Shown: positions 7,671-17,043 of the stretch, piece by piece
How positions within the stretch are numbered: the first letter of the stretch is position 1
How the letters are laid out: each line of letters begins with the position of its first letter
DNA from: Clostridia bacterium
GTDB lineage: Bacteria > Bacillota > Clostridia > TANB77 > CAG-508
DNA: 64,000 nt
Assembly: GCA_017512025.1 (NCBI GenBank)
Contig: JAFWHH010000009.1
Coordinates: forward strand, 186,001 to 250,000
Direction: 5' to 3'
Position numbers and translations under genes: made by a program
Notes under the pieces: model-generated
The model's input: only the letters and a program-made list of their open reading frames with translations
Databases searched by the model: none
Told to the model about the DNA's origin: nothing

Positions 7671-9488
7671 TTATTTTGCATGTTTTCCTTTAGATCTACG
7701 AGGTCTGTAGTCTTCATCGCTCCAGTTGTTATCACTTGGTGTATACTCATCACTCAATTCTGGAACTGATTCATCTTTTGGAAGATATCCAAACGCATCA
7801 TCTGTTGTTTTATTTTCTCCTGCTTCTGGAGCATCAAACATTTCAGATACTTTATTGCTGTAGTAATCAACATCTTTTATTCCTGTTGGCTCTTCAGCTT
7901 CTTTATTATCATTACCATATATATCTTGAGAATTCATTGGATTGTAGTTGAATCCATCTTCATACTTTGGAGTTTCTTCAACATTTTCTGTTTCTGCTTT
8001 TGGTACAGCTCCTCCAAATATAGATTCATTTATGAATTTTTCTTTTTCATTATCTTCATTTACATTTGGTTCAGAATTCTTAACTTCGCTCTTTGTAGAA
8101 TATCCATATAAATCTGAATAATCTTCAGGTTGCTTTTTTCCTTCTTCTCCCTCTTCATCCTCATATTCTTCATCATCTTCATAATATGCATTTCTTCTAG
8201 AAATTATAATTACAACTATAATTGCTATTATTAGTAAAGTAATTATTGCAATTCCAGCATATAATATCCAATTAGAAGATTTATTCTCTGTAGCTGCAGC
8301 TGCGGTGCCAGATGCGTTCTTTGTAGCTACTATCTTATATGTTTCAGTCTTTGTTCCATCTGGAGATGTTACTTTGATTTGAATAATATTATCTCCATCT
8401 TTTAAACCGCTATTACCAAGTATTTCAACTTTAGCATCTTTAATTTTAGTTTCAGCTGTAATATCTAATTTATCAACATTAGCATCAAGTATTGTAAGTT
8501 TGTATTCTTTTACTTCTGGTGAGAATGTTGGATTTAATGTATATCCAGCAATTTTTAATACTGATAAGGTTGCAGCAGCTGCTGATTGTTTAGTTGCTGT
8601 AATAGAATATAATCTTGTTGTACCATCTTCAGCTGTTACTGTAATCTTGATTACATTATCTCCATCTTTTAATTCTTCATTACCAGTTATTTCTACTTTA
8701 GCTTTTTCGCTAGTTGCTTCAGCTTTAATATCTAATTTATCTAAATCTTTATCAAGAGTAACAGCATAATCAGTTATCTCTGCATCAAATGCAGGATTTA
8801 ATTCTAATCCTTCAATTGATAATGATTTTAATGTTTTATCATCAGATTTCTTTTGCTCTTCATCTGTAAGTAAACTTGTTTTGATATATCCAGTTGAACC
8901 ATTGTATGAAACCTTACTCCATCCATTATCACCTTTTGCGATACGTGTTACTTTATCACCTGCTTTTAATGAACCAATTTTATCACTATCAGCTGAATAG
9001 CTCTTACGAACATTTATATCACCAGTTGCATACATTGTATCGTTTGTTTCCTTGAATGATGGTGTTGATGTTTTATTAGTATCAGTTTTATTTGTATCAT
9101 TTTTGTTTGTTGTATTGTTTGTTGTTGTGTTATCTCTACTTGTTGATGAAGTTCCAGCTATCTTTACAGATTTTGCTGATACAGTTTTAGCATTTCCATC
9201 ACTATCAGACATAGTAGCTGGAGTAACTGTAACAGTTGCTCCAGATGCTCCTACACCACTTATTGTTACTGTTTCTGAACTATTTTCAAGCCATACAGAA
9301 CTTTGGCTTGCTGTTCCTCCAGATACACTGATATTTACTTTACCAGTGTATTGTGAAGAAATTGTTACGCTGTTTCCGTTGGCTGATACAGCCAATTCAG
9401 CAGCATATGATTTGTTAACCATTATTGATATTGTCAGCATTATACATACAGATATAATGCTCTTCATTATTCTTCTTATAGTCTTCAT
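7671..9488 (-). CDS. Membrane-anchored surface protein with SH3 and cadherin-like domains
   Basis: This protein of about 605 residues starts with a signal peptide (1-29). After it come a beta-rich domain (30-115) and an Asn/Thr/Lys linker. A bacterial SH3 domain follows (about 150-210, DINVRKSYSADSDKIGSL). Two cadherin-like beta-sandwich repeats follow (about 220-300 and 305-390), each with the LxPxF...EYxxT pattern. One transmembrane helix (about 405-428) leads to an acidic cytoplasmic tail of about 175 residues. The SH3 and cadherin-like parts would lie outside and may bind wall material. The ATG has GAGG six bases upstream. It follows the glucosaminidase gene closely, so the two probably work together at the cell wall. 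The exact role is unknown. Confidence 0.85.
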   Translation of the reverse strand: MKTIRRIMKSIISVCIMLTISIMVNKSYAAELAVSANGNSVTISSQYTGKVNISVSGGTASQSSVWLENSSETVTISGVGASGATVTVTPATMSDSDGNAKTVSAKSVKIAGTSSTSRDNTTTNNTTNKNDTNKTDTNKTSTPSFKETNDTMYATGDINVRKSYSADSDKIGSLKAGDKVTRIAKGDNGWSKVSYNGSTGYIKTSLLTDEEQKKSDDKTLKSLSIEGLELNPAFDAEITDYAVTLDKDLDKLDIKAEATSEKAKVEITGNEELKDGDNVIKITVTAEDGTTRLYSITATKQSAAAATLSVLKIAGYTLNPTFSPEVKEYKLTILDANVDKLDITAETKIKDAKVEILGNSGLKDGDNIIQIKVTSPDGTKTETYKIVATKNASGTAAAATENKSSNWILYAGIAIITLLIIAIIVVIIISRRNAYYEDDEEYEDEEGEEGKKQPEDYSDLYGYSTKSEVKNSEPNVNEDNEKEKFINESIFGGAVPKAETENVEETPKYEDGFNYNPMNSQDIYGNDNKEAEEPTGIKDVDYYSNKVSEMFDAPEAGENKTTDDAFGYLPKDESVPELSDEYTPSDNNWSDEDYRPRRSKGKHAK

Positions 9489-9496
9489 ATTGTACC

Positions 9497-11494
9497 TCAA
9501 TTCATTATTTTTTTCTTAATTAATACATAGTCTGATGCATCTAATCCACCATTTCCATTCATATCACCGACTTTAACTTGACTAGCTGATAATGTTGTCT
9601 TACCCATAATATGATTTTTAACTAGAACGTAATCTGATGCATCTAATCCACCATTTCCATTTACATCTCCGCTGCCTGCTGCTGTTGTGCTTCCTGTACT
9701 TGTATTACTTGTTGTTCCTTTGTCTAGATATTGATTTGCTACATATCCTTCTAGACCTTCGCTTGTTACTATTTTATCCCATGTGTAGCCATTTGCCGTT
9801 GCTACATTTTCTTTCATTACTGTTACTGTTGTGCCTTTCTTACATGATGTAACTACTGAACTATTTGTTGTAGCTTCAGATCTTACTCTTACTGATGATC
9901 CTTCATCACATTTAATTGTTGCTATCTTGTAGTTTGAGTTGTTTGTTGTTGTGGTTGTTGTAGCTTCACCCATTTCTGTTAAATATTGGCTAGCAATGTA
10001 ACCTTGTGTACCGTTTGAACATTTAACTCTTACCCAGTTGAAATCATTTAATCCGTTATATACGTCTTTCTCTATGATTGTTACTGCTTGTCCAGAAATA
10101 AGTGTTGTTATAACTGTTGTACCATTTGTTCCAGGTCCATTTCTTAAGTTAACGCTCGTATTTGCTACAGCTGATATATTGCAGTTTGTTATATCTGCTA
10201 CCTGTTTGATAAAGTTTCTTGCTATATATGCTTTTGCTCCATTTGGTAAAACTATCTTATCCCAATAGTATCCATCTACTTGTGATGCTGCACATTCAAT
10301 TCTTAGAACTTTATCTCCGGTATTTAGTTTAGTAACTACTGTTCCAATTAATGATGCTGCATTTCTAACTTGTACGTTTGTTCCTGTTACTTCTACATTT
10401 TGTGTAACTATACTTGTGCTATCTGGTGAAGCACATACTGTGTCTGGCATATTCTCATATACTGGAATTACAAATGTAAAGCTGTTGTCTAACATTCCTA
10501 AACTTTGATATGAGCTTTTAACTGATTTACATTCTGTTGCTGCGGCTTCTACGTTACCCATATATTGGTGATAATATAATTTTCCATCTGAATTATCTAC
10601 ATCGTATTTTTGTAGATATAATGTAGATTGTCCTACATTGATGTAGCTTTTAGCTATGAATTTAGCTCCACCTTTTATTGAAGCTTCTGGATCTGACCAT
10701 CCTTTGTCTTTCGCGTATGACATTGCATTTTGCATAACTGCTGCTGTACCACTTCCCCATGCATTTACGTTACAGAAGTTGTAGTATCCAACATAACCGC
10801 TATATGTACCTCTTGCTGTAGCTCCAGGTGTACTGTTTTTACCTTGCTCTAAGACAAGTCTTGAAGCTAAGTGATAAGGACTTATTCCTGCTTCTTGAGC
10901 TGCCTCAAATACAACTTTTGAGTATGATTTGTTAATTTTTCCTGTTGTTCCATCTGTTTTTGTGTATGTAATAGTTGAACCTCTAGCCCAAGCTGCTGCA
11001 TTCATAATCTTTTCAACACCTGCTAGATTTTGTGTACTACTATCGAATGTTAAGCTCTCAAATTGAAATATGTAATCATCGTTAATCCAGTTACGTGGAT
11101 CCATGTAGTATGAAACGGCTGCTTCAGAAGCACATCTCCACTTTCCTGTATCATATTCTTTGTTTCCACATGTAGAACATACCCATGCTCCTGATTGAGT
11201 ATAGTATACTAAGTTTCTTCCATGTGAAGCTGTTGTCTCATTTTTGATTACCTGATTCCAGTCTAATCCTGTGTATAATATTTTAATTTTCCAATTTGGA
11301 TGTTTTGACTTAATATTGTCAATTAGAGCCTGATAACCTGGATATTTGCTAATCTTACTACTAGAATAGTTCTCCGTAGTTTGTGCTGCATATACCTTAC
11401 TAGGCATCACACATGATAAAATTATATATGATATAAAAACTAATAAAATTGCTATAATAATAGTTTTTCTTTTGTAACTTTTTTGTTTAAACAT
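9497..11494 (-). CDS. Secreted beta-N-acetylglucosaminidase with three SH3 domains and a C-terminal dockerin
   Basis: This 665-residue protein has a signal peptide or anchor (about 1-37) and a glucosaminidase-type peptidoglycan hydrolase domain (about 45-330). The segment SPYHLASRLVLEQG carries the expected catalytic Glu. Three SH3-like repeats (about 370-440, 445-510 and 525-595) probably bind the wall. The last 60 residues are a type I dockerin: two copies of DxNGNGGLDASDYVL with calcium ligands and following helices. The start has GAGGAGG upstream and a TTGACT/TATACT promoter. A dockerin on a cell-wall hydrolase is unusual and implies a cohesin partner, which is not in this window. Confidence 0.9.
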   Translation of the reverse strand: MFKQKSYKRKTIIIAILLVFISYIILSCVMPSKVYAAQTTENYSSSKISKYPGYQALIDNIKSKHPNWKIKILYTGLDWNQVIKNETTASHGRNLVYYTQSGAWVCSTCGNKEYDTGKWRCASEAAVSYYMDPRNWINDDYIFQFESLTFDSSTQNLAGVEKIMNAAAWARGSTITYTKTDGTTGKINKSYSKVVFEAAQEAGISPYHLASRLVLEQGKNSTPGATARGTYSGYVGYYNFCNVNAWGSGTAAVMQNAMSYAKDKGWSDPEASIKGGAKFIAKSYINVGQSTLYLQKYDVDNSDGKLYYHQYMGNVEAAATECKSVKSSYQSLGMLDNSFTFVIPVYENMPDTVCASPDSTSIVTQNVEVTGTNVQVRNAASLIGTVVTKLNTGDKVLRIECAASQVDGYYWDKIVLPNGAKAYIARNFIKQVADITNCNISAVANTSVNLRNGPGTNGTTVITTLISGQAVTIIEKDVYNGLNDFNWVRVKCSNGTQGYIASQYLTEMGEATTTTTTNNSNYKIATIKCDEGSSVRVRSEATTNSSVVTSCKKGTTVTVMKENVATANGYTWDKIVTSEGLEGYVANQYLDKGTTSNTSTGSTTAAGSGDVNGNGGLDASDYVLVKNHIMGKTTLSASQVKVGDMNGNGGLDASDYVLIKKKIMN

Positions 11495-11530
11495 TTTTGC
11501 CCTCCTCTTTTGCGATTTTTTGTCGCGTTT

Positions 11531-11560
11531 AGTATATCATTATTGAATATTTAAAGTCAA
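11531..11560 (-). promoter_or_regulatory. Promoter of the glucosaminidase operon
   Basis: TTGACT and TATACT are separated by 18 bases on the minus strand, about 35 bases upstream of the glucosaminidase start. Confidence 0.55.
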
Positions 11561-11743
11561 TGCACCAATTAGTTATATGACAATTGTAATTTTTTTGTAA
11601 CAAAGCTCGAATTACTTGTTAATTCTAGTCTGATCAACGCTCTTTTCTTTCCAATTTTTGGTTAATATTTTTTATATTACTTTTTGAATACATTTTTGTA
11701 TTATACAAATACTAATTTTATAATGTTTAATTGGAGATTTAGT

Positions 11744-12028
11744 ATGAATTCAAAATTGAAATTTTATAGTACAGATTCAAATGAATTAATTGACTTTTTA
11801 AAATCCTTCTATGATGATCAAATTGAGGTGATTAGCTCTTCCTATTGGGAAAAAGAATATCAAAATCCTATAGATATGGCAGACCTTATTGCTGCTTTCA
11901 TTGATAATAAAGAATGCTATTCGAATACAAATTTGTGGGTAAGCATAGATTCTGGTGTTTTTATAAATATAAAAGATGATAATTATAATTACTTTATACA
12001 ATACCTTTATGAAAGATATCCATATTAA
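11744..12028 (+). CDS. Small hypothetical protein
   Basis: This 94-residue, acidic, Tyr- and Asn-rich protein lies on the plus strand between two minus-strand operons. GGAGA lies six bases before the chosen ATG; longer in-frame starts upstream lack a ribosome binding site. It has no signal peptide and no Cys pair motif, and it is predicted cytosolic. I do not recognise the family. The gene has its own terminator, which supports its being real. Base composition is like the neighbours, so recent transfer is not indicated. Confidence 0.6.
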   Translation: MNSKLKFYSTDSNELIDFLKSFYDDQIEVISSSYWEKEYQNPIDMADLIAAFIDNKECYSNTNLWVSIDSGVFINIKDDNYNYFIQYLYERYPY

Positions 12029-12060
12029 AAAGCCGCACTACAAAGTAGCACGGCTTTTAA
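12028..12060. terminator. Bidirectional terminator
   Basis: AAAAGCCG and CGGCTTTT flank an inner CTAC/GTAG pair. T runs exist on both strands, so it can end the plus-strand small gene and the minus-strand cps operon. Confidence 0.8.
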
Positions 12061-12095
12061 TTATAATTATTATAATGATTTTTACTAATCACTTA

Positions 12096-12869
12096 CTAGA
12101 AAAAGAAAAATACATTTTTCTTTTCTTTTAATGACTCTGGATATTCAACATATATATCGATGTCATCTAGTACACATCTTGGATTATTTGTTGTTAAATC
12201 ATTTATATATTTATTATCTCCAGTTATTGATTCTAGTCTTTTTAATATCTTATCGATATCTTCATAAATATGTCCATGTCTATGTACATCAGACCCTAAG
12301 AATTGGATTAGTTTATTTCCTAACAAAATTTCAGCTGTCTTCTTAGCTTCTTTTCCGTACATACCAACAAAGCTTCCATAATTTGATTGAGCAAGTACTC
12401 CCATTTTTAATAATTTGATTAGACTTGCAGGATTTTCTTGAATAAATGTGAATCTTTCTGGATGTGCAAGAATTGGTGTACATCCCATCTCTATGAATTG
12501 ATTTAATATTTCTTCAAGATTCATCATCTTCGTAGAAAATGGTACTTCAAATAAAACATATTTACTATTTGCTAAAGTAGCTGCTTTACAGTCATATACA
12601 AGCTTTGGACTATTCTCAGATAAGAATATTTCATTTCCATGATGTAATGAAACTTCAATGTTTTCTCCATACACAGCTTTCTTTAGATCTTTTATTTTCG
12701 GACTGATTTCAGATTTGATGTTCTCATAGTATCCTTCGATAAAATGTGGTGTTAATATAATATCAGTAAATCCGGCTTCTTCTGCCTTTTTTAGAATTTC
12801 TATCGAATTCTCTAGAGAAACTGATCCATCATCCACATCATAAAGTATATGAGAATGTATATCTATCAT
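12096..12869 (-). CDS. cpsB: Tyrosine-protein phosphatase CpsB/YwqE (PHP domain)
   Basis: This 257-residue metal-dependent phosphatase of the PHP superfamily removes phosphate from the CpsD-type tyrosine kinase in exopolysaccharide control. Metal-binding motifs are visible: DIHSHIL near the start, TPHF around residue 41, HHGNE near 77, LAHPERF near 136 and GSDVHR near 194. It lies directly after cpsD and cpsC. The C-terminus ends in a run of Phe after Lys/Glu, which is odd but lies outside the catalytic core. GGGGAA precedes the ATG. Confidence 0.92.
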   Translation of the reverse strand: MIDIHSHILYDVDDGSVSLENSIEILKKAEEAGFTDIILTPHFIEGYYENIKSEISPKIKDLKKAVYGENIEVSLHHGNEIFLSENSPKLVYDCKAATLANSKYVLFEVPFSTKMMNLEEILNQFIEMGCTPILAHPERFTFIQENPASLIKLLKMGVLAQSNYGSFVGMYGKEAKKTAEILLGNKLIQFLGSDVHRHGHIYEDIDKILKRLESITGDNKYINDLTTNNPRCVLDDIDIYVEYPESLKEKKNVFFFF

Positions 12870-12891
12870 TTTCTTCCCCTTCTAAAATCTT

Positions 12892-13800
12892 TTATTTCTT
12901 ATCATTTTCTGTTAAGTATTGAGATAATTGTTTTAATACAACATTGATATCAATATCTTCTTGCTTATCTTTCTTTGTATCATTTTCTTTCTCAACAGAA
13001 TTTAATTTCTTTTTAACTTCCTTAATCTCGTTATCTTCAATCTTTTTAGCTGGAGATGTTTTCTTAGTTAACTTCTCGATAATCTTGTTGTTGCTCTTCT
13101 TTGTAGCAATAACAGCTCTTTCATAGTAGTAACCATTCTTTGATTTTCTTCTAACTGTTGGCATTTTATTCAATACAACACCAGCAATATTTCCTCCAAC
13201 ATTTACAATGTTTCTCTTAACTTGATTTAAATCATCTGTCTTTGTTATTTTGTGTCCAGCAACAATTATTGTTGTGTTAACAAATTTAGATAGTATGATA
13301 GCATCTGTTACGATTGTACTTGGTGTACCATCGAAAATAACTATATCAAATATTTTTTCTAGGTATTTGATTAAGTCTACCATCTTTTGGCTTGTTAATA
13401 ATTCTGATGGGTTTGGTGGAACCATACCAGCAGTCATAACATATAAATTATCAACTAAAGTATTTTGGATATATTCTCCAATTGAATCTAAGCTGCTTTC
13501 CTTTGTTGTCATGATTAAATAGTTAGATAAACCTTTAGTATTCTTTAATTCAAATAATTCATGTTGTCTACCTTTTCTCATATCGGCATCAACTATTAAA
13601 ACTCTTTTACCAGCTTGAGCAAATGTAATAGCAAGGTTTGCTGAAACCCAGCTCTTACCTTCTCCAGGAACAGTACTTGTTACTAATAATGATTTTAACT
13701 TTCCATCAACATTCATGAATTGAATGTTAGTTCTTAAAGTTCTGAATACCTCTGATATTTGTGTCTTTGGTGAAACAAAAGTAATAAGTTCGTTCTTCAT
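12892..13800 (-). CDS. cpsD: Capsular/exopolysaccharide tyrosine kinase CpsD (BY-kinase)
   Basis: This cytosolic bacterial tyrosine kinase of about 302 residues works with the CpsC activator to control polysaccharide chain length and export. Walker A is STVPGEGKSW, Walker A' is VLIVDADMRKG and Walker B is FDIVIFDGTP. The last differs from the usual DTPP by an inserted-looking Gly. The C-terminal tail is Lys/Glu-rich and lacks the usual multi-Tyr cluster; the only Tyr group is GYYYERAV near residue 212. The ATG begins one base after the cpsC stop, with AAGGAGGT ten bases upstream. Confidence 0.9.
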   Translation of the reverse strand: MKNELITFVSPKTQISEVFRTLRTNIQFMNVDGKLKSLLVTSTVPGEGKSWVSANLAITFAQAGKRVLIVDADMRKGRQHELFELKNTKGLSNYLIMTTKESSLDSIGEYIQNTLVDNLYVMTAGMVPPNPSELLTSQKMVDLIKYLEKIFDIVIFDGTPSTIVTDAIILSKFVNTTIIVAGHKITKTDDLNQVKRNIVNVGGNIAGVVLNKMPTVRRKSKNGYYYERAVIATKKSNNKIIEKLTKKTSPAKKIEDNEIKEVKKKLNSVEKENDTKKDKQEDIDINVVLKQLSQYLTENDKK

Positions 13801-13801
13801 A

Positions 13802-14503
13802 TTAGTAGATACCTCCTTTTTGTTTATCATCACTTACAAAAGGTATTGATACTAATGTTGTAAGTTCAACACTATTTTCAACATCATCTGAATCTTTAAT
13901 TGTTGTGTCAAACATGTTAGCAATTAAAACATAAACAGCTGAAACAACAAGACCAATTACAAAGAATATTAAAATATCCTTAACGTGATTGATATTACAT
14001 GGTGTAATTGATTCTTCTGCCTCATCAACAATATATACGTTATCAACATACATCTCAGATACTTTATCTGCAAAAACTTTTGTTAATTCGTTAGCAATCT
14101 TCATTGCTTTAACTGGATTCTCATCCTTAACAGTAATTCTTAACATTTCAGTATCATTGATTTCTGTAACTGTAATCTTTTTCATAAGAGTCTCTTCGCT
14201 CTCATTTAATTGTAAGTTATTAATTGTAGGTCTTAATACAGATTTACTTTTAGCCAGTTGGCTATATGTACCAATTAAACTCTTTGCTAAACCTACATCT
14301 GATGAAGTAAGTGTCTTTGTATTTGTATCTTCATTTTCAACAGCCTTAACTAATACCAATGTTGTATATGATTGGTATTTAGGTGTTACAAAATAAAATG
14401 AATAAATAGCTCCTATTATAACAGCAATAATAGTAATTACCATTATATGTAATCTTTTGTTCCAAAAAATGCTAATCAATTTTTTTAAATCTAGCTCTTC
14501 CAT
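13802..14503 (-). CDS. cpsC: Wzz-family chain-length/kinase activator CpsC
   Basis: This 233-residue membrane protein has two transmembrane helices, about residues 18-38 and 178-198, that enclose an extracytoplasmic Wzz domain. The short cytoplasmic C-terminus is the part that activates BY-kinases in this family. It is the first gene of cpsC-cpsD-cpsB. Only the regulatory module is present here; no glycosyltransferases lie nearby, so it probably controls a polysaccharide locus elsewhere. GGAGGAAG precedes the ATG, and a promoter lies about 140 bases upstream. Confidence 0.9.
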   Translation of the reverse strand: MEELDLKKLISIFWNKRLHIMVITIIAVIIGAIYSFYFVTPKYQSYTTLVLVKAVENEDTNTKTLTSSDVGLAKSLIGTYSQLAKSKSVLRPTINNLQLNESEETLMKKITVTEINDTEMLRITVKDENPVKAMKIANELTKVFADKVSEMYVDNVYIVDEAEESITPCNINHVKDILIFFVIGLVVSAVYVLIANMFDTTIKDSDDVENSVELTTLVSIPFVSDDKQKGGIY

Positions 14504-14642
14504 TATCTTCCTCCATTTAATTAATTGAGCTTCCGAAAATTTTCTTACATTTTCTGAAATTTTCCCCGCTTAATATTTAACATAAATCTCGTTCACTTTT
14601 TTTAATAAACGCAATAATTTACAATATAAAATAATCTCTACT

Positions 14643-14672
14643 ATTATACATAATATTATGCCGTTTTGGCAA
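14643..14672 (-). promoter_or_regulatory. Promoter of the cpsCDB module with a long leader
   Basis: TTGCCA and TATAAT are separated by 18 bases on the minus strand. This would leave about 130 bases of untranslated leader before cpsC. The leader contains two GAAAATTT(T)C copies that could pair with each other. Confidence 0.45.
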
Positions 14673-14713
14673 GTGTTTTCGCAAAATTAATGAAAATAAT
14701 TGCTATTTTCGTA

Positions 14714-14764
14714 AACTAAAAGTTGTTATTTAGAAATTTCGTAAACCTCTAAATAACAACCTTT
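14714..14764 (-). terminator. Terminator of rnr
   Basis: GTTGTTATTTAGA pairs with TCTAAATAACAAC around a 13-base loop, and TTTT follows on the minus strand. Confidence 0.75.
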
Positions 14765-14778
14765 CTTTTATTTTTACT

Positions 14779-16971
14779 TTATGCGGTCTCTTCAACATCT
14801 TTAGACTTGCTTTTTAGCTCTTCGTCTTTAACGATTTCAAATGAAATTCTTCTTAGCTCTTTACTAGCCTCAATCACTCTGATATTAACCTTTTGACCGA
14901 TTTTATATACATTGTTTGTATGCTCCCCTGCTAAAATTTTTCTATCAGGATCATATATGAAGTATTCATTTCCTAGATTTTCAAATCTAATTAAACCTTC
15001 AATAGTATTCTCAAGCTCTACAAATATACCAAAAGAAGTAATACTCGATACGATTCCTTCGTATTCATTACCAATTTTATCCATCATGTATTCAGCTTTC
15101 TTTATGTCTTCGCTCTCACGCTCTACTTTTTGAGCAATCTTTTCTCTTTCAGAAGAGCTTTCAGCATATTTTGCAGCTTTTTCTGAATATTTATTTATTA
15201 TATCTTCATCCAAATTATAATTGAAATCAAGATATTTAGAAATAACTCTATGAATAAATAAATCCGGATATCTTCTGATTGGTGATGTAAAGTGACAATA
15301 GTACTTACTTGCAATACCAAAATGACCTTTATTTGTTGACTCATATCTTGCAACTTTCAAAGTTCTTAATACTAAGTTTGAAACAACCATTTCTTCTGGA
15401 GTTCCTTTTACTTTTTCAAGAACATCAGCAAATGCTTTTGGATGAATATTATCTTTATTGTATTTAACCTTGTAACCAATGTTATACAAGAATTTATTTA
15501 ACTCATCTATCTTATCTGGATCTGGTGTTTCATGAACTCTGTATATAAATGGTGCTTCTAACCAATAGAATTTCTCAGCCACAACTTCATTTGCAGTAAG
15601 CATAAATTGCTCTATAATCTCGTTTGCAAAGTTTATTTCATACTTGTTAACATCTATTGCTATTCCATCCTCATCAAGTGTTATTTTACTTTCTGGTATA
15701 TCTAAATCAAGAGCCCCCTCTTTAACACGCTTTGCTTTTAATATTCTTGCAAGCTCAATCATTTCTGTAAAATCTTTATCATATTTTGAATACTGCTCTA
15801 TACTTTCAAGCTCTTCATCAGTTAGATTCTCACCATCCAATTTACGAACTATTTTATATACACCGCTATATGACATTCTTTCTTTTACATTTATAACTGA
15901 TTTACGAATATCTGAAGCAACTACTTTACCATTTTTATTAATCTCCATTAAAACTGATAAAGCTAGTCTATCTTCACCTGCATTTAAGCTACAAATACCA
16001 TTTGAAAGCTCCTTTGGGAGCATTGGAATAACTCTATCCATCATATAGATACTTGTCCCTCTTAAGATAGCTTCTCTATCTAGTTCAGAGCCTGATTTAA
16101 CATAGTGACTTACATCCGCAATACTTACTATTAAGTTATATGTTCCAGAATCATTTTTGCTCACAGAAACTGCATCATCTAAGTCTTTTGCATCTTCTCC
16201 ATCTATTGTAAAAAGTAGAGTATCTCTTAAATCTAGTCTATTCTTGAAATCTTCTTCAGTTATTTTTCCATCAATACCTCTTGCTTCATCTAGAACAGAA
16301 GGTGGAAAATCGTATGGTAAATCATATTCTTTAACAAGTGACATCATATCAACACCAGCCATGTCAACATGACCAATAACTTCAATGATTTTACCTTCAG
16401 CTTTCTTACCATTCTCTGGATACTTAGTAATCTTAACTACAACCTTTTCTCTCTTTTTAGCACCACAAAAGTTGTTCTTTGAAATAAATATATCACTACC
16501 AAACTTCTTGTCATCCGGCACAACAAAGCCAAAGTTTCTACTTGGTTCAAAGATACCAACTATTGTATCCTTTCCACGTTTTAAAACTTTAACTACTTTA
16601 CCTTCTGTATGATTTGCACCATCTTTAACATCGGTTATTTCAACAACAACCTCATCTTCGTTAAGAGCTGTATTTGTATTCTTACCAGATATATAAATTT
16701 CTTCGTCCTCACCTTCAATCTTTACAAAACCAAAGCCTTTTTCATTTATTCTGATAATACCCTTTTTGTAGTTAGTATTTCTAATTGGAGAATATTTACT
16801 TTTTCTGTTGATACAGATTTTGTATTCATCAGTTAGCTCTTTTAAGATTTGTATAAACTCAGCATACTCATCTTTTGGAACACACATCAAATTTGCAATT
16901 TCTTTTGCTTTCATTGGAACATAGTTTTCATCTTCGATGAACCCTAGAACTTTTTGCTTTTGATCTTCCAT
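14779..16971 (-). CDS. rnr: Ribonuclease R (VacB)
   Basis: This 730-residue 3'-5' exoribonuclease degrades structured RNA processively. The N-terminal winged-helix and cold-shock OB folds (to about residue 220) are followed by the RNB domain. The RNB domain carries the metal-binding acidic run DGEDAKDLDDAVS near 255-267 and the SPIRRYPDL motif near 560. A C-terminal S1 domain (about 635-715) and a short acidic tail complete it. Length is typical. AGGAGG precedes the ATG. It lies 72 bases after secG, as in many Firmicutes where secG and rnr are neighbours. Confidence 0.97.
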   Translation of the reverse strand: MEDQKQKVLGFIEDENYVPMKAKEIANLMCVPKDEYAEFIQILKELTDEYKICINRKSKYSPIRNTNYKKGIIRINEKGFGFVKIEGEDEEIYISGKNTNTALNEDEVVVEITDVKDGANHTEGKVVKVLKRGKDTIVGIFEPSRNFGFVVPDDKKFGSDIFISKNNFCGAKKREKVVVKITKYPENGKKAEGKIIEVIGHVDMAGVDMMSLVKEYDLPYDFPPSVLDEARGIDGKITEEDFKNRLDLRDTLLFTIDGEDAKDLDDAVSVSKNDSGTYNLIVSIADVSHYVKSGSELDREAILRGTSIYMMDRVIPMLPKELSNGICSLNAGEDRLALSVLMEINKNGKVVASDIRKSVINVKERMSYSGVYKIVRKLDGENLTDEELESIEQYSKYDKDFTEMIELARILKAKRVKEGALDLDIPESKITLDEDGIAIDVNKYEINFANEIIEQFMLTANEVVAEKFYWLEAPFIYRVHETPDPDKIDELNKFLYNIGYKVKYNKDNIHPKAFADVLEKVKGTPEEMVVSNLVLRTLKVARYESTNKGHFGIASKYYCHFTSPIRRYPDLFIHRVISKYLDFNYNLDEDIINKYSEKAAKYAESSSEREKIAQKVERESEDIKKAEYMMDKIGNEYEGIVSSITSFGIFVELENTIEGLIRFENLGNEYFIYDPDRKILAGEHTNNVYKIGQKVNIRVIEASKELRRISFEIVKDEELKSKSKDVEETA

Positions 16972-16996
16972 CTTTTCCTCCTAATTTATTTCATAA

Positions 16997-17028
16997 ACAA
17001 AAAAGGAATTACTTATAGTAACCCCTTT
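16997..17028 (-). terminator. Hairpin between secG and rnr
   Basis: AAAGGGGTTACT and AGTAATTCCTTT pair imperfectly and are followed by TTTTTT on the minus strand. It may end the secG transcript or act as a partial attenuator before rnr. Confidence 0.55.
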
Positions 17029-17043
17029 CTCAAACTGCTTTAT

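Noticed and set aside
9052-9519. A 155-codon plus-strand frame inside the SH3/cadherin-like gene
   Set aside because: Its residues reflect the antisense of Ser/Thr/Asn repeats; no ribosome binding site or domain is visible.
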